IMG/VR virus record: IMGVR_UViG_3300046313_000259
Span: 1 to 28,145 of that record
Direction: 5' to 3' (one strand)
DNA length: 28,145 bases
DNA from: a virus
A program made the translations under genes and the position numbers. How positions within the stretch are numbered: position 1 is the stretch's first letter; each line of letters opens with the position of its first letter. A model generated the notes under the pieces. That model did no database searches, was not told the DNA's origin, and was given only the letters and a program-made list of their open reading frames with translations. This document shows positions 21,500-27,985 of the stretch, piece after piece.

Positions 21500-22051
21500 G
21501 CTGTCGTCCTCTTTGTCATCATGGTGTAACTGAACGGCTACTCCGTCCATATTGATCCGTGCCAATCGCCCTGCCCTTGCCTTTTCGACAATAGCCAAGT
21601 GATTGTAACGAACATTTGTCTGCCTGTGCGTGTATGAATCACCATTAAACACGCCAGCTTCCTCCACTAAGTCCAAGGTATACCCTAAACTTAATTCACG
21701 CTTTTTATTTGCTTTTATCTTTTCAACGGTTGATTTATCCGTTACGACAAAAGAAACGGCTATATTACCACCTTCGACTCGTACACTTTCACCAGTCATT
21801 CCCACTTGATAAACGCTTGCATTATCAGCATTCACTAACACACTAGGGTGATTATCCGTTACTGGCTTTAATTTTAAACTAGCCAAACTCACATCCACTA
21901 ACACGTCATCAGGATGACGTAATTCTTTTCTAATAGTACCGTCATTGTTCACATACTCGAAAACGCCAGTGCGTGTAGCAATAGCTTCTCCTGCAAGGTA
22001 ACCTTCAGGGGTTAAGGATGCTTTAAACTCTGCACGATCGCATCTAAACAT
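20987..22051 (-). CDS. prohead protease fused to scaffold, DUF2213 family
   Basis: A 354-residue protein. The N-terminal domain (about 1-170) has VTDNHPSVLV with H68, KRELSLGYTLDL with S121, and TNVRYNHLAIVEKARAGRLA with H151. This matches the DUF2213 family of phage maturation proteases with a His/Ser catalytic pair. The rest (185-354) is a charged helical scaffold (KATQAEKQARLDSEALKGQV, DELKAQLEAVKA) with repeated (V/I)N.DG segments. M185 has its own ribosome-binding site, so a separate scaffold may also be made. The catalytic residues are proposed by pattern only. Confidence 0.8.
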   Translation of the reverse strand: MFRCDRAEFKASLTPEGYLAGEAIATRTGVFEYVNNDGTIRKELRHPDDVLVDVSLASLKLKPVTDNHPSVLVNADNASVYQVGMTGESVRVEGGNIAVSFVVTDKSTVEKIKANKKRELSLGYTLDLVEEAGVFNGDSYTHRQTNVRYNHLAIVEKARAGRLARINMDGVAVQLHHDDKEDDSMTEKEMQAVNLDGLTYRADAEIAKALEKATQAEKQARLDSEALKGQVDELKAQLEAVKATHNDEAMAQAVAERVALLENAKRVVNVDGLQGKSDRLIKEAVIKAKHEINLDGKSDDYVNARFDALIEALPSVEDEAVAKQKQAVENVNSDTAVKGDLRQSLNEKYHGGKA

Positions 22052-22111
22052 CTATAAATTGTCCTTTTTATTCGTCTATACTAGCTTAAAGCCTATACTT
22101 GCCTTTGTCAA

Positions 22112-23008
22112 CTAATCTATGATTCCTAGCTCTTTAATCCAAGTCTCTCGCCCTTCTTTTCTAATCAAGTTACGCTCTACATTGTTTTCAGGTAATGCCC
22201 CTGTTATCGTATTCCCATTGCATCTACACCGCATCTCCATTCTTGGATGCTTGCTTGTCGCCCCTATTGTGCCTCTCCCCTGCCATTCGCTCGTAATGCT
22301 TGGCTTATAAATCGTTGAATCATCCCATGAACATATCATTCCCTCAATCGGTCTATGTGAATCCCTTACACGCTCATCTAACGCCGTATTCCACACATAC
22401 AGATTAAAGCCTGCACTTAATGCGTTTAACCGCTCAAGACTTCCGCTTAAATTGCCTATCTCATTCACCGCTATCAGCTTAGCTTTATTTACCCCACGCT
22501 TAAAGCCTTCTTGTATCTGCTTTTTTAACTCATTCAACGCCACGCCTGTTAAAAACCCCCTCGCAATCGTGCCTAGTAACGCCTGCTTCTCATCATTAAG
22601 CATCTTTTCAACCAATCGCACGTTTTCTTGCGTCCACGCCTGTATCATCGCTTGCCTATTGCCTATCGCCTCGTTATTGATACCCTGCCCATTCATTAAG
22701 GCACGTTCCGCTAACTGATTAAACTGTTCGATGCTTTGCAACCGTAACGCTTGAGCTTGCGTCAATACCTCTTTTGAAACCTTGGCTTTCTGTAGCAATA
22801 AATAAAGCACTAACGCCGTTTCTATTTCTTGCGTGGGATCGCTTGCAAGCTGTTCTTCATCCATTCGCACGGCGTATTTATCCAATATCGGCAATACCTG
22901 CGTCTGTACCTGTTTTTCAAAGTCATTGATTAAACCGATTAAAAACGCTCGGTACTTTCTGAAAACGGCGGTGGGGAATGTGGTCTTTTGAGTTATCAGC
23001 TTAGGCAT
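22112..23008 (-). CDS. head morphogenesis protein, Mu gpF / SPP1 gp7-like
   Basis: A 298-residue protein. The N-terminal two thirds is helical. The C-terminal Mu F-like domain shows VWNTALDERVRDSHRPIEGM (about 205-224), ICSWDD, and a Cys/His cluster with KHPRMEMRCRCN (about 253-264). These residues are the signature of the Mu gpF/SPP1 gp7 family. Members are minor head proteins near the portal and often travel into the capsid. ATG 23008 has AAAAGGA upstream. It is separated from the portal by an unusually long gap of 114 bases that contains a hairpin. Confidence 0.85.
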   Translation of the reverse strand: MPKLITQKTTFPTAVFRKYRAFLIGLINDFEKQVQTQVLPILDKYAVRMDEEQLASDPTQEIETALVLYLLLQKAKVSKEVLTQAQALRLQSIEQFNQLAERALMNGQGINNEAIGNRQAMIQAWTQENVRLVEKMLNDEKQALLGTIARGFLTGVALNELKKQIQEGFKRGVNKAKLIAVNEIGNLSGSLERLNALSAGFNLYVWNTALDERVRDSHRPIEGMICSWDDSTIYKPSITSEWQGRGTIGATSKHPRMEMRCRCNGNTITGALPENNVERNLIRKEGRETWIKELGIID

Positions 23009-23091
23009 TGCATATCCTTTTTAAATGTATTATGCTTCTGATAGTTTTTTTTGTTGGAATTATTTAGAAACTCATTTCTTTCTTTATCTGT

Positions 23092-23121
23092 CCCCTAGTT
23101 GTCAAACCCTAGGGGCTTTTT
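23092..23121 (+). terminator. terminator-like hairpin facing the plus strand inside the late operon
   Basis: CCCCTAG (23092-23098) pairs perfectly with CTAGGGG (23109-23115) around a ten-base loop, followed on the plus strand by CTTTTT. The surrounding genes are read on the minus strand, where no T tract follows. It may stop antisense transcription or act as an RNA stability or processing structure. The loop on the minus strand contains TTGACA, without a good -10 box. Confidence 0.5.
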
Positions 23122-23122
23122 A

Positions 23123-24484
23123 TTATTCCCCTACATCGACTGGCTCGATCCCTGTAATATCCGCCATAAACTCGTCCTGCCCTTTTACGCTATAGGACAA
23201 GTTGCGGTTAAATCCGCCCTTGTGTCGCATATCGAACATATAGCTCGGGTCTACTGCCTGTGCATCCATGTACACCTTGTCGCCTTGTGCAAGCTTCAAA
23301 CGCTCGTCCGCTTTCTCAAGGTCACTCATCGGTTTTAAGCCGTGCCATTCCCACTCGAAAGAATCGGGCTTATCTGTCCATTCGCTCTGTTTCTCAAGTA
23401 ATGTAATCAAATGCTCTAGCAATGGTTGCAACGTCAACGTCTGATAGCGTTCGACGCTCTTATACCACATACTTAAATCGCTTTCCCCTGTGCTGTTCAT
23501 TCCTTCAGGTGAACGCCCGTAAAGTAACGTCATCGGCATCCCTGCCTCAGCAGATACTAGCTCCATTGCCTTGTTTATAAGTGAGTCATACCCTGCGACT
23601 GGCACGCTTGAACGTTCAAAACCTTCACTTTCAGCGTCCAATAGTACGCTGTTCATTATCGAAGTTGAATAATCCACGTCTCTTAAACGCTTGGCTATCA
23701 GCTCCTCGTTCCCCTGTGCGTATGCTTCAAACAACCCTTCAAGCTTGAATAACTTCAAAGAAAACTCACTAGCTAACTTTCCTAAAAAGCCGTGCATGGC
23801 TAGGTAATTATTAAAGCTTTGATACACCCCTTGAATGCTCGACGCTCCCCAACCTTGATTATAACGCTTTAAATCGGGGGGCAAGTATTCGCCGTCTAAT
23901 CTTAAAATGCGTGTGTAGTGGATCTTCGCCTGCTTGCCGTCTGATAGCATCAAGCGATAGTATAAGTATTCGCCATAAGTGGGACTTAGTGGATCTTTGT
24001 CCCTATCCTCGTCTAGCATTAAAACGCTGTAGCGGTCAAACAAGCTTAGCTTCTCAATTCGCTTTAAACCGTTCTCGTTTAAAGGCTCCTCTAAATCCGC
24101 TTTGCCGTCCTTTGCTATCATCAATGCAACGGCTCCACCGTATAACCTAGCCATTGTTGCTAATTCTAGCAATACATGAAACACGTTTAAACGTTCAAGC
24201 TCGGTATAAAGCTCCTCTTCACACTCAATACCACGCCCTAGTGCCTCGTTTGGCATCAAGTCCACCAATCGCCTGCCAATACCGCTACCGCTAAAAACCG
24301 CCTGTGCCTGTTGCTTGTTTAATAAGCTTTCCTGCTGAAAGAAGTTACCTATTGACGCATCACGTCCACGTACGCCCAATCCGTTTATCACATTTACCAC
24401 GCCGTCACGATTAACGCTAGGCTTTACTTGCATTGCTTCAGGCGGTGGAGTAAATAGGGCTTTAATGTTGTTTAAAATCTGCAT
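23123..24484 (-). CDS. portal protein, DUF1073 family
   Basis: A 453-residue portal. Typical parts are GSGIGRRLVDLMPNEALGRG, FHVLLELATMARLYGGAVAL, the SIQGVYQSFNNYLAMHGFLG helix, and SAEAGMPMTLLYGRSPEGMN followed by STGESDLSMWYKSVERYQT. This is the DUF1073 portal family, related in name to sequences also grouped with Acb1-like proteins; nothing here suggests a nuclease function. Portals form the 12-subunit ring at the capsid vertex through which DNA is packaged. It lies directly after the large terminase, as usual. Confidence 0.9.
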   Translation of the reverse strand: MQILNNIKALFTPPPEAMQVKPSVNRDGVVNVINGLGVRGRDASIGNFFQQESLLNKQQAQAVFSGSGIGRRLVDLMPNEALGRGIECEEELYTELERLNVFHVLLELATMARLYGGAVALMIAKDGKADLEEPLNENGLKRIEKLSLFDRYSVLMLDEDRDKDPLSPTYGEYLYYRLMLSDGKQAKIHYTRILRLDGEYLPPDLKRYNQGWGASSIQGVYQSFNNYLAMHGFLGKLASEFSLKLFKLEGLFEAYAQGNEELIAKRLRDVDYSTSIMNSVLLDAESEGFERSSVPVAGYDSLINKAMELVSAEAGMPMTLLYGRSPEGMNSTGESDLSMWYKSVERYQTLTLQPLLEHLITLLEKQSEWTDKPDSFEWEWHGLKPMSDLEKADERLKLAQGDKVYMDAQAVDPSYMFDMRHKGGFNRNLSYSVKGQDEFMADITGIEPVDVGE

Positions 24485-24494
24485 GATGTATCCT

Positions 24495-25793
24495 TTATTT
24501 GAAAGCGTCTTTCGCTGTGTATTTCCGTTTAATAAGGGGCTGTACGGCGTAGCGGAGGCTGTCTAAAACGTGGTTGTGCTTGTCTACAATAGCCGTTGTA
24601 ATATCGCTTGTTCGTTGGTCTACCTTGTATGAGTATAATAATAACTCATTTATCGCCTCTTTACAACGTGGGTGAACTACTATACTTTTATAACCCCTCA
24701 GATGAGCGATACCGTCCTCAACGCTCCCTTTCCACTTGCTAACCGCCTGTATTCGGGGCAAGCCGTGACGTTTCAAGTAGCTAATGCTTTCAGGTCTAGC
24801 ACAATCGGCACGAATAACGCCATTCTCAATTTCAGGCATAGCCTCTTTAATGAAATCGGCGGTTTTGTCAACATCAAGCCCTATTTTGACGGCTTCTTTC
24901 TCAATGTAAAGCGTTTCGTCATGTATCCACACTTTCACGCACGCCGTCGGATCTTGTGAAAATCCAAAGTCCATACCGTACAAAGGCAAGCCCCATGACG
25001 GATCGTCTACCCATTCATACACGGGCGTTTGGGTCTGAACGAGTTCACCAGTGGCTAGCTGTTCGGTGTGTACGTTTGTTTGCACCAATCGCTGTACCTT
25101 ATTCGGGGTGAACTCTCTCACTTCCCACTTGTCTTTAAAAATTTGTGCATCGGTGTGTGTCAAACACTCCCCTAGCCAAATGTGATTATACAAAGCTGGG
25201 TCACGTTCAAGCATCAAACGTCGTTCTAACTCTAGCACTTGAGGGAAGTGGATGTTTTCGGTGTAATTTACTTTGAAGGTGTAAGCCTCTGTGTGCTTGT
25301 TAGCTATGAATAGTTTGTAGACTGGGTCTGATTCAAGGCGTGGGTTCATTGACATCCATATCTCAGAGTTTGGCTCTCTTATCGTCGGTATAAGTATATC
25401 TAGGCTTTCTTGGGAGATAGTCTGGGCTTCTTCTATCCAGCAAATGTTTATGCCCGCCGTCGACTTGATGCTTTCGCTGTTGTGACGCAACCCTTTAAAC
25501 GTGAACTCACTACCATTTTTCGATGTTATAGTGTCACGTTGTATCGTGAAAAACGCTGATAGCCCTAAGTCGTCTATACGCTTGCTTAATAGGCGGTGTA
25601 CACTATCACTTATTGAGTTTTGAAACTCCCTCGCACATAGCACACGCAAGCGTTGCGTTAATGCTCTCAATATCAAAGCATCTGTGAACGTATACGATTT
25701 ACCACTGCCACGACCACCGTAGGCTACCTTGTACCGCTTGGGGCGAAAAAAGTCTTGGCTCCAGTGGGGAAAGCTTAAATCCAGTTGTGGCAA
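24495..25793 (-). CDS. terL: terminase large subunit
   Basis: A 432-residue packaging motor of the PBSX-like Terminase_3 type. Walker A is GGRGSGKS (26-33) after KVAYGG. Walker B with the catalytic Glu is ICWIEEA (117-123), and the coupling region has WMSMNPR. The C-terminal RNase H-like nuclease shows D275 in YGMDFGFSQDP, D330 in VIRADCARPES and D411 in HNHVLDSLRYAVQP, the three expected metal ligands. It pumps DNA into the prohead and cuts concatemers. It follows the small subunit by 54 bases. Confidence 0.95.
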   Translation of the reverse strand: MPQLDLSFPHWSQDFFRPKRYKVAYGGRGSGKSYTFTDALILRALTQRLRVLCAREFQNSISDSVHRLLSKRIDDLGLSAFFTIQRDTITSKNGSEFTFKGLRHNSESIKSTAGINICWIEEAQTISQESLDILIPTIREPNSEIWMSMNPRLESDPVYKLFIANKHTEAYTFKVNYTENIHFPQVLELERRLMLERDPALYNHIWLGECLTHTDAQIFKDKWEVREFTPNKVQRLVQTNVHTEQLATGELVQTQTPVYEWVDDPSWGLPLYGMDFGFSQDPTACVKVWIHDETLYIEKEAVKIGLDVDKTADFIKEAMPEIENGVIRADCARPESISYLKRHGLPRIQAVSKWKGSVEDGIAHLRGYKSIVVHPRCKEAINELLLYSYKVDQRTSDITTAIVDKHNHVLDSLRYAVQPLIKRKYTAKDAFK

Positions 25794-25847
25794 AGGTTTA
25801 TCCCTTTTTACGTCTGATAATTTATATTATGGTCAAACCGTCGTAAA

Positions 25848-26240
25848 CTAGGTATCGCTAGGCTTGGCTTCGCTAAAGTTGACGGTGAAGCTTGGGATCT
25901 GTTCAAAGCCGTGCGTATTGTCGGTGGACTGCTTGTAACCCATTTTGCTATTCGCATAAAACTTAGTAGCATCCAGTGCAATCTTTGGATCATCGTGGAA
26001 AATGTGCCGTTTTAGCTGTCTAGCAACCCTTGCATCAAACAACGGTTTAACCGATTTAAGAAAGTCGCCGTAGTATTTATTAAGGGTGTCTTTGCACATG
26101 CCTAAGGCATCCGCCATTTGCTCCTTTGTTGCTCCATTCATAGCCATACCTTCAAGCAATTCAAGGTTTTCATCCGTCACTTGATGCGGTGCGGTCTTGC
26201 CACTTTTAGGCGTATTCCTAGACGGTTCGCTATAAGGCAT
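25848..26240 (-). CDS. terS: terminase small subunit
   Basis: A 130-residue protein and first gene of the late operon. The N terminus is basic and Pro/Ser-rich. A helix-turn-helix-like region follows (MAMNGATKEQMADALGMCKD, then TLNKYYGDFLKSVK), and a basic helical part with FDARVARQLKRHIFHDDPKI. This is the layout of small terminases, which recognise the packaging site. The call is supported by its place before the large subunit. The ATG is reached after a leader of about 20 bases from a strong promoter, with GGGGAAA as ribosome-binding site. Confidence 0.8.
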   Translation of the reverse strand: MPYSEPSRNTPKSGKTAPHQVTDENLELLEGMAMNGATKEQMADALGMCKDTLNKYYGDFLKSVKPLFDARVARQLKRHIFHDDPKIALDATKFYANSKMGYKQSTDNTHGFEQIPSFTVNFSEAKPSDT

Positions 26241-26265
26241 TCGAAAAGTTTCCCCTTTTTCCTCG

Positions 26266-26295
26266 ATTATGCCAAACTTTACCCCCTTTTGTCAA
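26266..26295 (-). promoter_or_regulatory. late-operon promoter
   Basis: On the minus strand TTGACA (plus 26290-26295) and CATAAT (plus 26266-26271) are 18 bases apart. Initiation near 26259 gives a leader of roughly 20 bases before the terminase small-subunit ATG. The same 18-base spacing is seen at the candidate endolysin promoter. Confidence 0.6.
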
Positions 26296-26307
26296 CCTCT
26301 AGGTGTA

Positions 26308-26323
26308 TGTAACGCATTGTAAC
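26308..26323. promoter_or_regulatory. helically phased direct repeat between divergent promoters
   Basis: TGTAAC occurs at 26308-26313 and again at 26318-26323, exactly ten bases apart (one helical turn). It lies 13 bases upstream of the -35 box of the minus late promoter. This suits an activator or repressor site, but no binding protein is known. Confidence 0.35.
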
Positions 26324-26339
26324 ATTAATCTACAGACTA

Positions 26340-26369
26340 TAGACTTATACTATAGTATAGGCTATACTA
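26340..26369 (+). promoter_or_regulatory. early promoter with overlapping palindromic operators
   Basis: TAGACT (26340-26345) and TATACT (26363-26368) are 17 bases apart, a plausible plus promoter for the genes from 26431. The spacer holds a 14-bp perfect palindrome (26346-26359). A second one, TAGTATAG-G-CTATACTA (26353-26369), covers the -10 box. A protein bound here would block RNA polymerase. Confidence 0.6.
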
Positions 26370-26430
26370 AGTTCATAAGGTTAATCAAACGAGACACCTT
26401 AGTTTAAATGAAAGAAAAGGATTAAAGATT

Positions 26431-26625
26431 ATGAAAGTTTTAATAGCTAAGTTTCAATACGATAGATATACCGTTGATAATATTTTTTACGTGTATGCTT
26501 GCATACACGATAAAAGAGATCGTGTCCTTTTCAGATGCTATAGAGGTGACTTCCCTTATGCAACATACGGGACACTAAAAGAAGTCCTAGAATCTTTTAA
26601 GGACTGCCACTTTTTAAAGGATTAA
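26431..26625 (+). CDS. early hypothetical protein, 64 aa
   Basis: It starts at ATG 26431 with the recurrent AAGGATTAAA motif 14 bases upstream, behind the early promoter. The product has an alternating aromatic/charged pattern (AKFQYDRYTVDNIFYVYACI, then DKRDRVLFRCYRGD) and a helical end (GTLKEVLESFKDCHFLKD); it is soluble, with three Cys. I do not recognise the family. Its last codons (AAG GAT TAA) are part of the next ribosome-binding motif, so the next gene is probably co-translated. As the first early gene it is a candidate for host take-over or counter-defence, but this is by position only. Confidence 0.65.
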   Translation: MKVLIAKFQYDRYTVDNIFYVYACIHDKRDRVLFRCYRGDFPYATYGTLKEVLESFKDCHFLKD

Positions 26626-26631
26626 ACCATT

Positions 26632-26883
26632 ATGTTTGAAACACTAAATCTGTACAAATGCACATCACACCGTTCTTATCACTACTTTCTTAAAGTAGCT
26701 AAAGATTGTAATGTAAAAAGCTATCGCATCACGAGAGATAGTGCCACGAGCTTTAAAGACTGGACGGTGGGAGGTTGCTCAACCTATTTTATCCACGTTG
26801 AAGGCACACTCCCCGATCAAGCGTTACAATATGCCAAACCGTACACCCTGCGGAAAGGATTTAAAGCCTCTGCTTGTTGGTAG
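26632..26883 (+). CDS. early hypothetical protein, 83 aa
   Basis: It starts at ATG 26632, 15 bases from the start of the AAGGATTAAA motif that overlaps the previous stop. The product has TSHRSYHYFLKVAKDCNVKS, YRITRDSATSFKDWTVGG, and a basic C terminus (YTLRKGFKASACW). It is soluble and rich in Tyr, Ser and Cys (four Cys). It shares the start MFE.L with the gene at 27026 but no clear further similarity. The family is unknown. Its 3' end takes part in the inverted repeats of the following intergenic region. Confidence 0.65.
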   Translation: MFETLNLYKCTSHRSYHYFLKVAKDCNVKSYRITRDSATSFKDWTVGGCSTYFIHVEGTLPDQALQYAKPYTLRKGFKASACW

Positions 26884-26936
26884 TACGGTTTACCACCTTT
26901 AAGGCTTTACTTTTTATTAACAGTAACGAAAAAGCC
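26836..26936 (+). other. structured gene end and intergenic region with competing hairpins
   Basis: Inverted repeat A pairs AAACCGTAC (26836-26844) with GTACGGTTT (26883-26891). Repeat B pairs TAAAGCC (26862-26868) with GGCTTTA (26903-26909), which is followed by CTTTTTATT. A third option pairs GGCTTT (26903-26908) with AAAGCC (26931-26936). A and B interleave, so they can form a pseudoknot or exclude one another, as in attenuators. Confidence 0.4.
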
Positions 26937-26962
26937 AAATTAACCGAATCCTTAGATTATTT

Positions 26963-26977
26963 TTATAGCCTATAAAG
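26963..26977. promoter_or_regulatory. second TATAG-S-CTATA operator, upstream of the gene at 27026
   Basis: TTTATAG-C-CTATAAA is a perfect 7-bp inverted repeat with a single central base. Its 11-bp core is the reverse complement of the core at the early promoter (26356-26366). TATAAA (26972-26977) could be a -10 box, but no good -35 box is seen. Confidence 0.5.
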
Positions 26978-27025
26978 CAATTTTTAAAAACCCACAAGCA
27001 TTAAGACTAGAAAAGGATTGAAATT

Positions 27026-27322
27026 ATGTTTGAAGCACTACATTACAAACTTGAAACTACAGTAGAAACCTATTGTAGTATAGACAAAAAAAGCTATACT
27101 TGCGATTCAGTGTATATATTCCCACCCCATGAATACATGACAAAAGGAGGCTATAAAAAGCCTATGCCCCGATTAAAGCTAAACAAAATAAAAAAAGTAA
27201 AAGAGATGCTTGCGTCTCGCCCCACGATTCAAGATTTAGTAAAATACGGCTATAACGTTGCAGCAGATTCAAAAGGTTTTTATTTTAGAGAAGAGGCAAG
27301 AATAACAGAAGAAATAAAATAA
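27026..27322 (+). CDS. early hypothetical protein, 98 aa
   Basis: It starts at ATG 27026 with AAGGATTGAA 12 bases upstream. The N-terminal half is aromatic and beta-like (FEALHYKLETTVETYCSIDK, then SYTCDSVYIFPPHEYMTKGG). A basic linker follows (RLKLNKIKKVKEMLASR), and then a helical or winged part with PTIQDLVKYGYNVAADSKGF. The last segment recalls the helix and turn of small DNA-binding proteins, but too weakly to assign. The protein is basic overall. It lies downstream of a palindromic operator copy, so it may be regulated apart from the first two early genes. Confidence 0.65.
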   Translation: MFEALHYKLETTVETYCSIDKKSYTCDSVYIFPPHEYMTKGGYKKPMPRLKLNKIKKVKEMLASRPTIQDLVKYGYNVAADSKGFYFREEARITEEIK

Positions 27323-27376
27323 AAAGGGATTTATTTACAAAAATCCTACAAGGATTAAATAGAAAAGGGTTAAACC

Positions 27377-27857
27377 ATGGTTACAATTCACGCCATACGG
27401 TGGAATTGAGGGGTTTTTATCTGATATTTTACACGAAAAGGAAATATTCATTGTGTTAAATAAATTTAATGATTTTTATTTTAGTCAAAAGAAAAATATG
27501 AAAAAGAAGGGGAAGTATTATCTTTTTTTATACAATAATGGCTACTCTACAGTAATGTTTGCATATTTTCTCGCGCCTTTTTACGAAGATATAATAAATA
27601 ATTTTACTCTTAACCAGTTTAAGCGTGAACAACGTTTTTCAAAAGTATCAATTGCTGGTATAGACCCCCTTGCTTTAGTACCTGCTTATTTTGGTTTAAA
27701 TGACTTGCTAAACTCACAAAAAGTGGATTTACAAAGTGACGGGGCTTTATATTTTGAGGGAGTTATGAATTATTTTGAGTTTCAGGCACTCAAAAAAAAT
27801 ATAGAGAAGTTTATAATAGATGAGCAATTAGCGGAGGAGTTTCTTATTTTTGATTAA
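27377..27857 (+). pseudogene. early hypothetical gene split by an apparent +1 frameshift, about 158 aa if joined
   Basis: ATG 27377 has the cluster's motif (AAGGGTTAAA) 12 bases upstream, the same spacing as its neighbours, but it runs only ten codons to TGA 27407-27409. One base out of register, an open frame continues without a break from 27363 to TAA 27855-27857. Between 27381 and 27452 it encodes protein-like sequence (LQFTPYGGIEGFLSDILHEK, then EIFIV) that flows into the body from GTG 27453. The body is AT-rich and aromatic (GKYYLFLYNNGYSTVMFAYF) and unknown. It may be a natural frameshift mutant, a sequencing error, a programmed +1 shift, or a shorter gene starting at GTG 27453 (134 aa). 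Confidence 0.5.
27384..27408 (+). other. strong hairpin over the split gene's start region
   Basis: CAATTC (27384-27389) pairs with GAATTG (27403-27408). With one bulged A, four more pairs continue inward to an ATAC loop. It spans the ten-codon frame and its TGA, and would affect translation there. A T tract follows only after AGGGG, so a terminator is less likely. Confidence 0.4.
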
Positions 27858-27965
27858 AGTTTATATCGACGATGTTGGTAGTTTAGATTGCCACCGTTAC
27901 AAAAACCCCCACAAGGATTAAAACTTTTTGAATCCCAAAAAGGATTAAACCCCAAAAAGGATTGT

Positions 27966-27975
27966 GCTATACTAA
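27966..27975 (+). promoter_or_regulatory. possible extended -10 promoter just before a terminator
   Basis: GCTATACTAA is identical to the -10 region of the early promoter (26361-26370), and TG stands before it in extended -10 style. The -35 region is poor (TTAAAC at 17 bases). A transcript from about 27980 would reach the terminator after about 45 bases. Confidence 0.35.
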
Positions 27976-27985
27976 AAACAGAATC

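Larger units (their letters stand above)
27335..27922 (+). repeat. two related 25-26 bp repeats ending in the ribosome-binding motif
   Basis: TTACAAAAATCC...ACAAGGATTAAA (27335-27359) and TTACAAAAACCC...ACAAGGATTAAA (27897-27922) differ only at the centre. A third, decayed copy (TTTAAAAACCCACAAGCATT, from 26984) precedes the gene at 27026. The first copy also holds the small hairpin AATCCT-ACA-AGGATT. No start codon follows either good copy at the expected distance. Confidence 0.55.

Noticed and set aside
23076-23105. Late promoter from TTGACA in the hairpin loop at 23095-23105
   Set aside because: No -10 box is found at 16-18 bases on the minus strand, so the -35 match alone is not enough.
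23123-24484. Anti-CBASS (Acb1) nuclease function for the DUF1073 protein
   Set aside because: The family name overlaps with Acb1-like annotation, but length, motifs and position after terL are those of a portal.
25808-25993. 61-codon minus-strand frame overlapping the terminase small subunit
   Set aside because: It lies in another frame of the terS gene, with no ribosome-binding site or family pattern.
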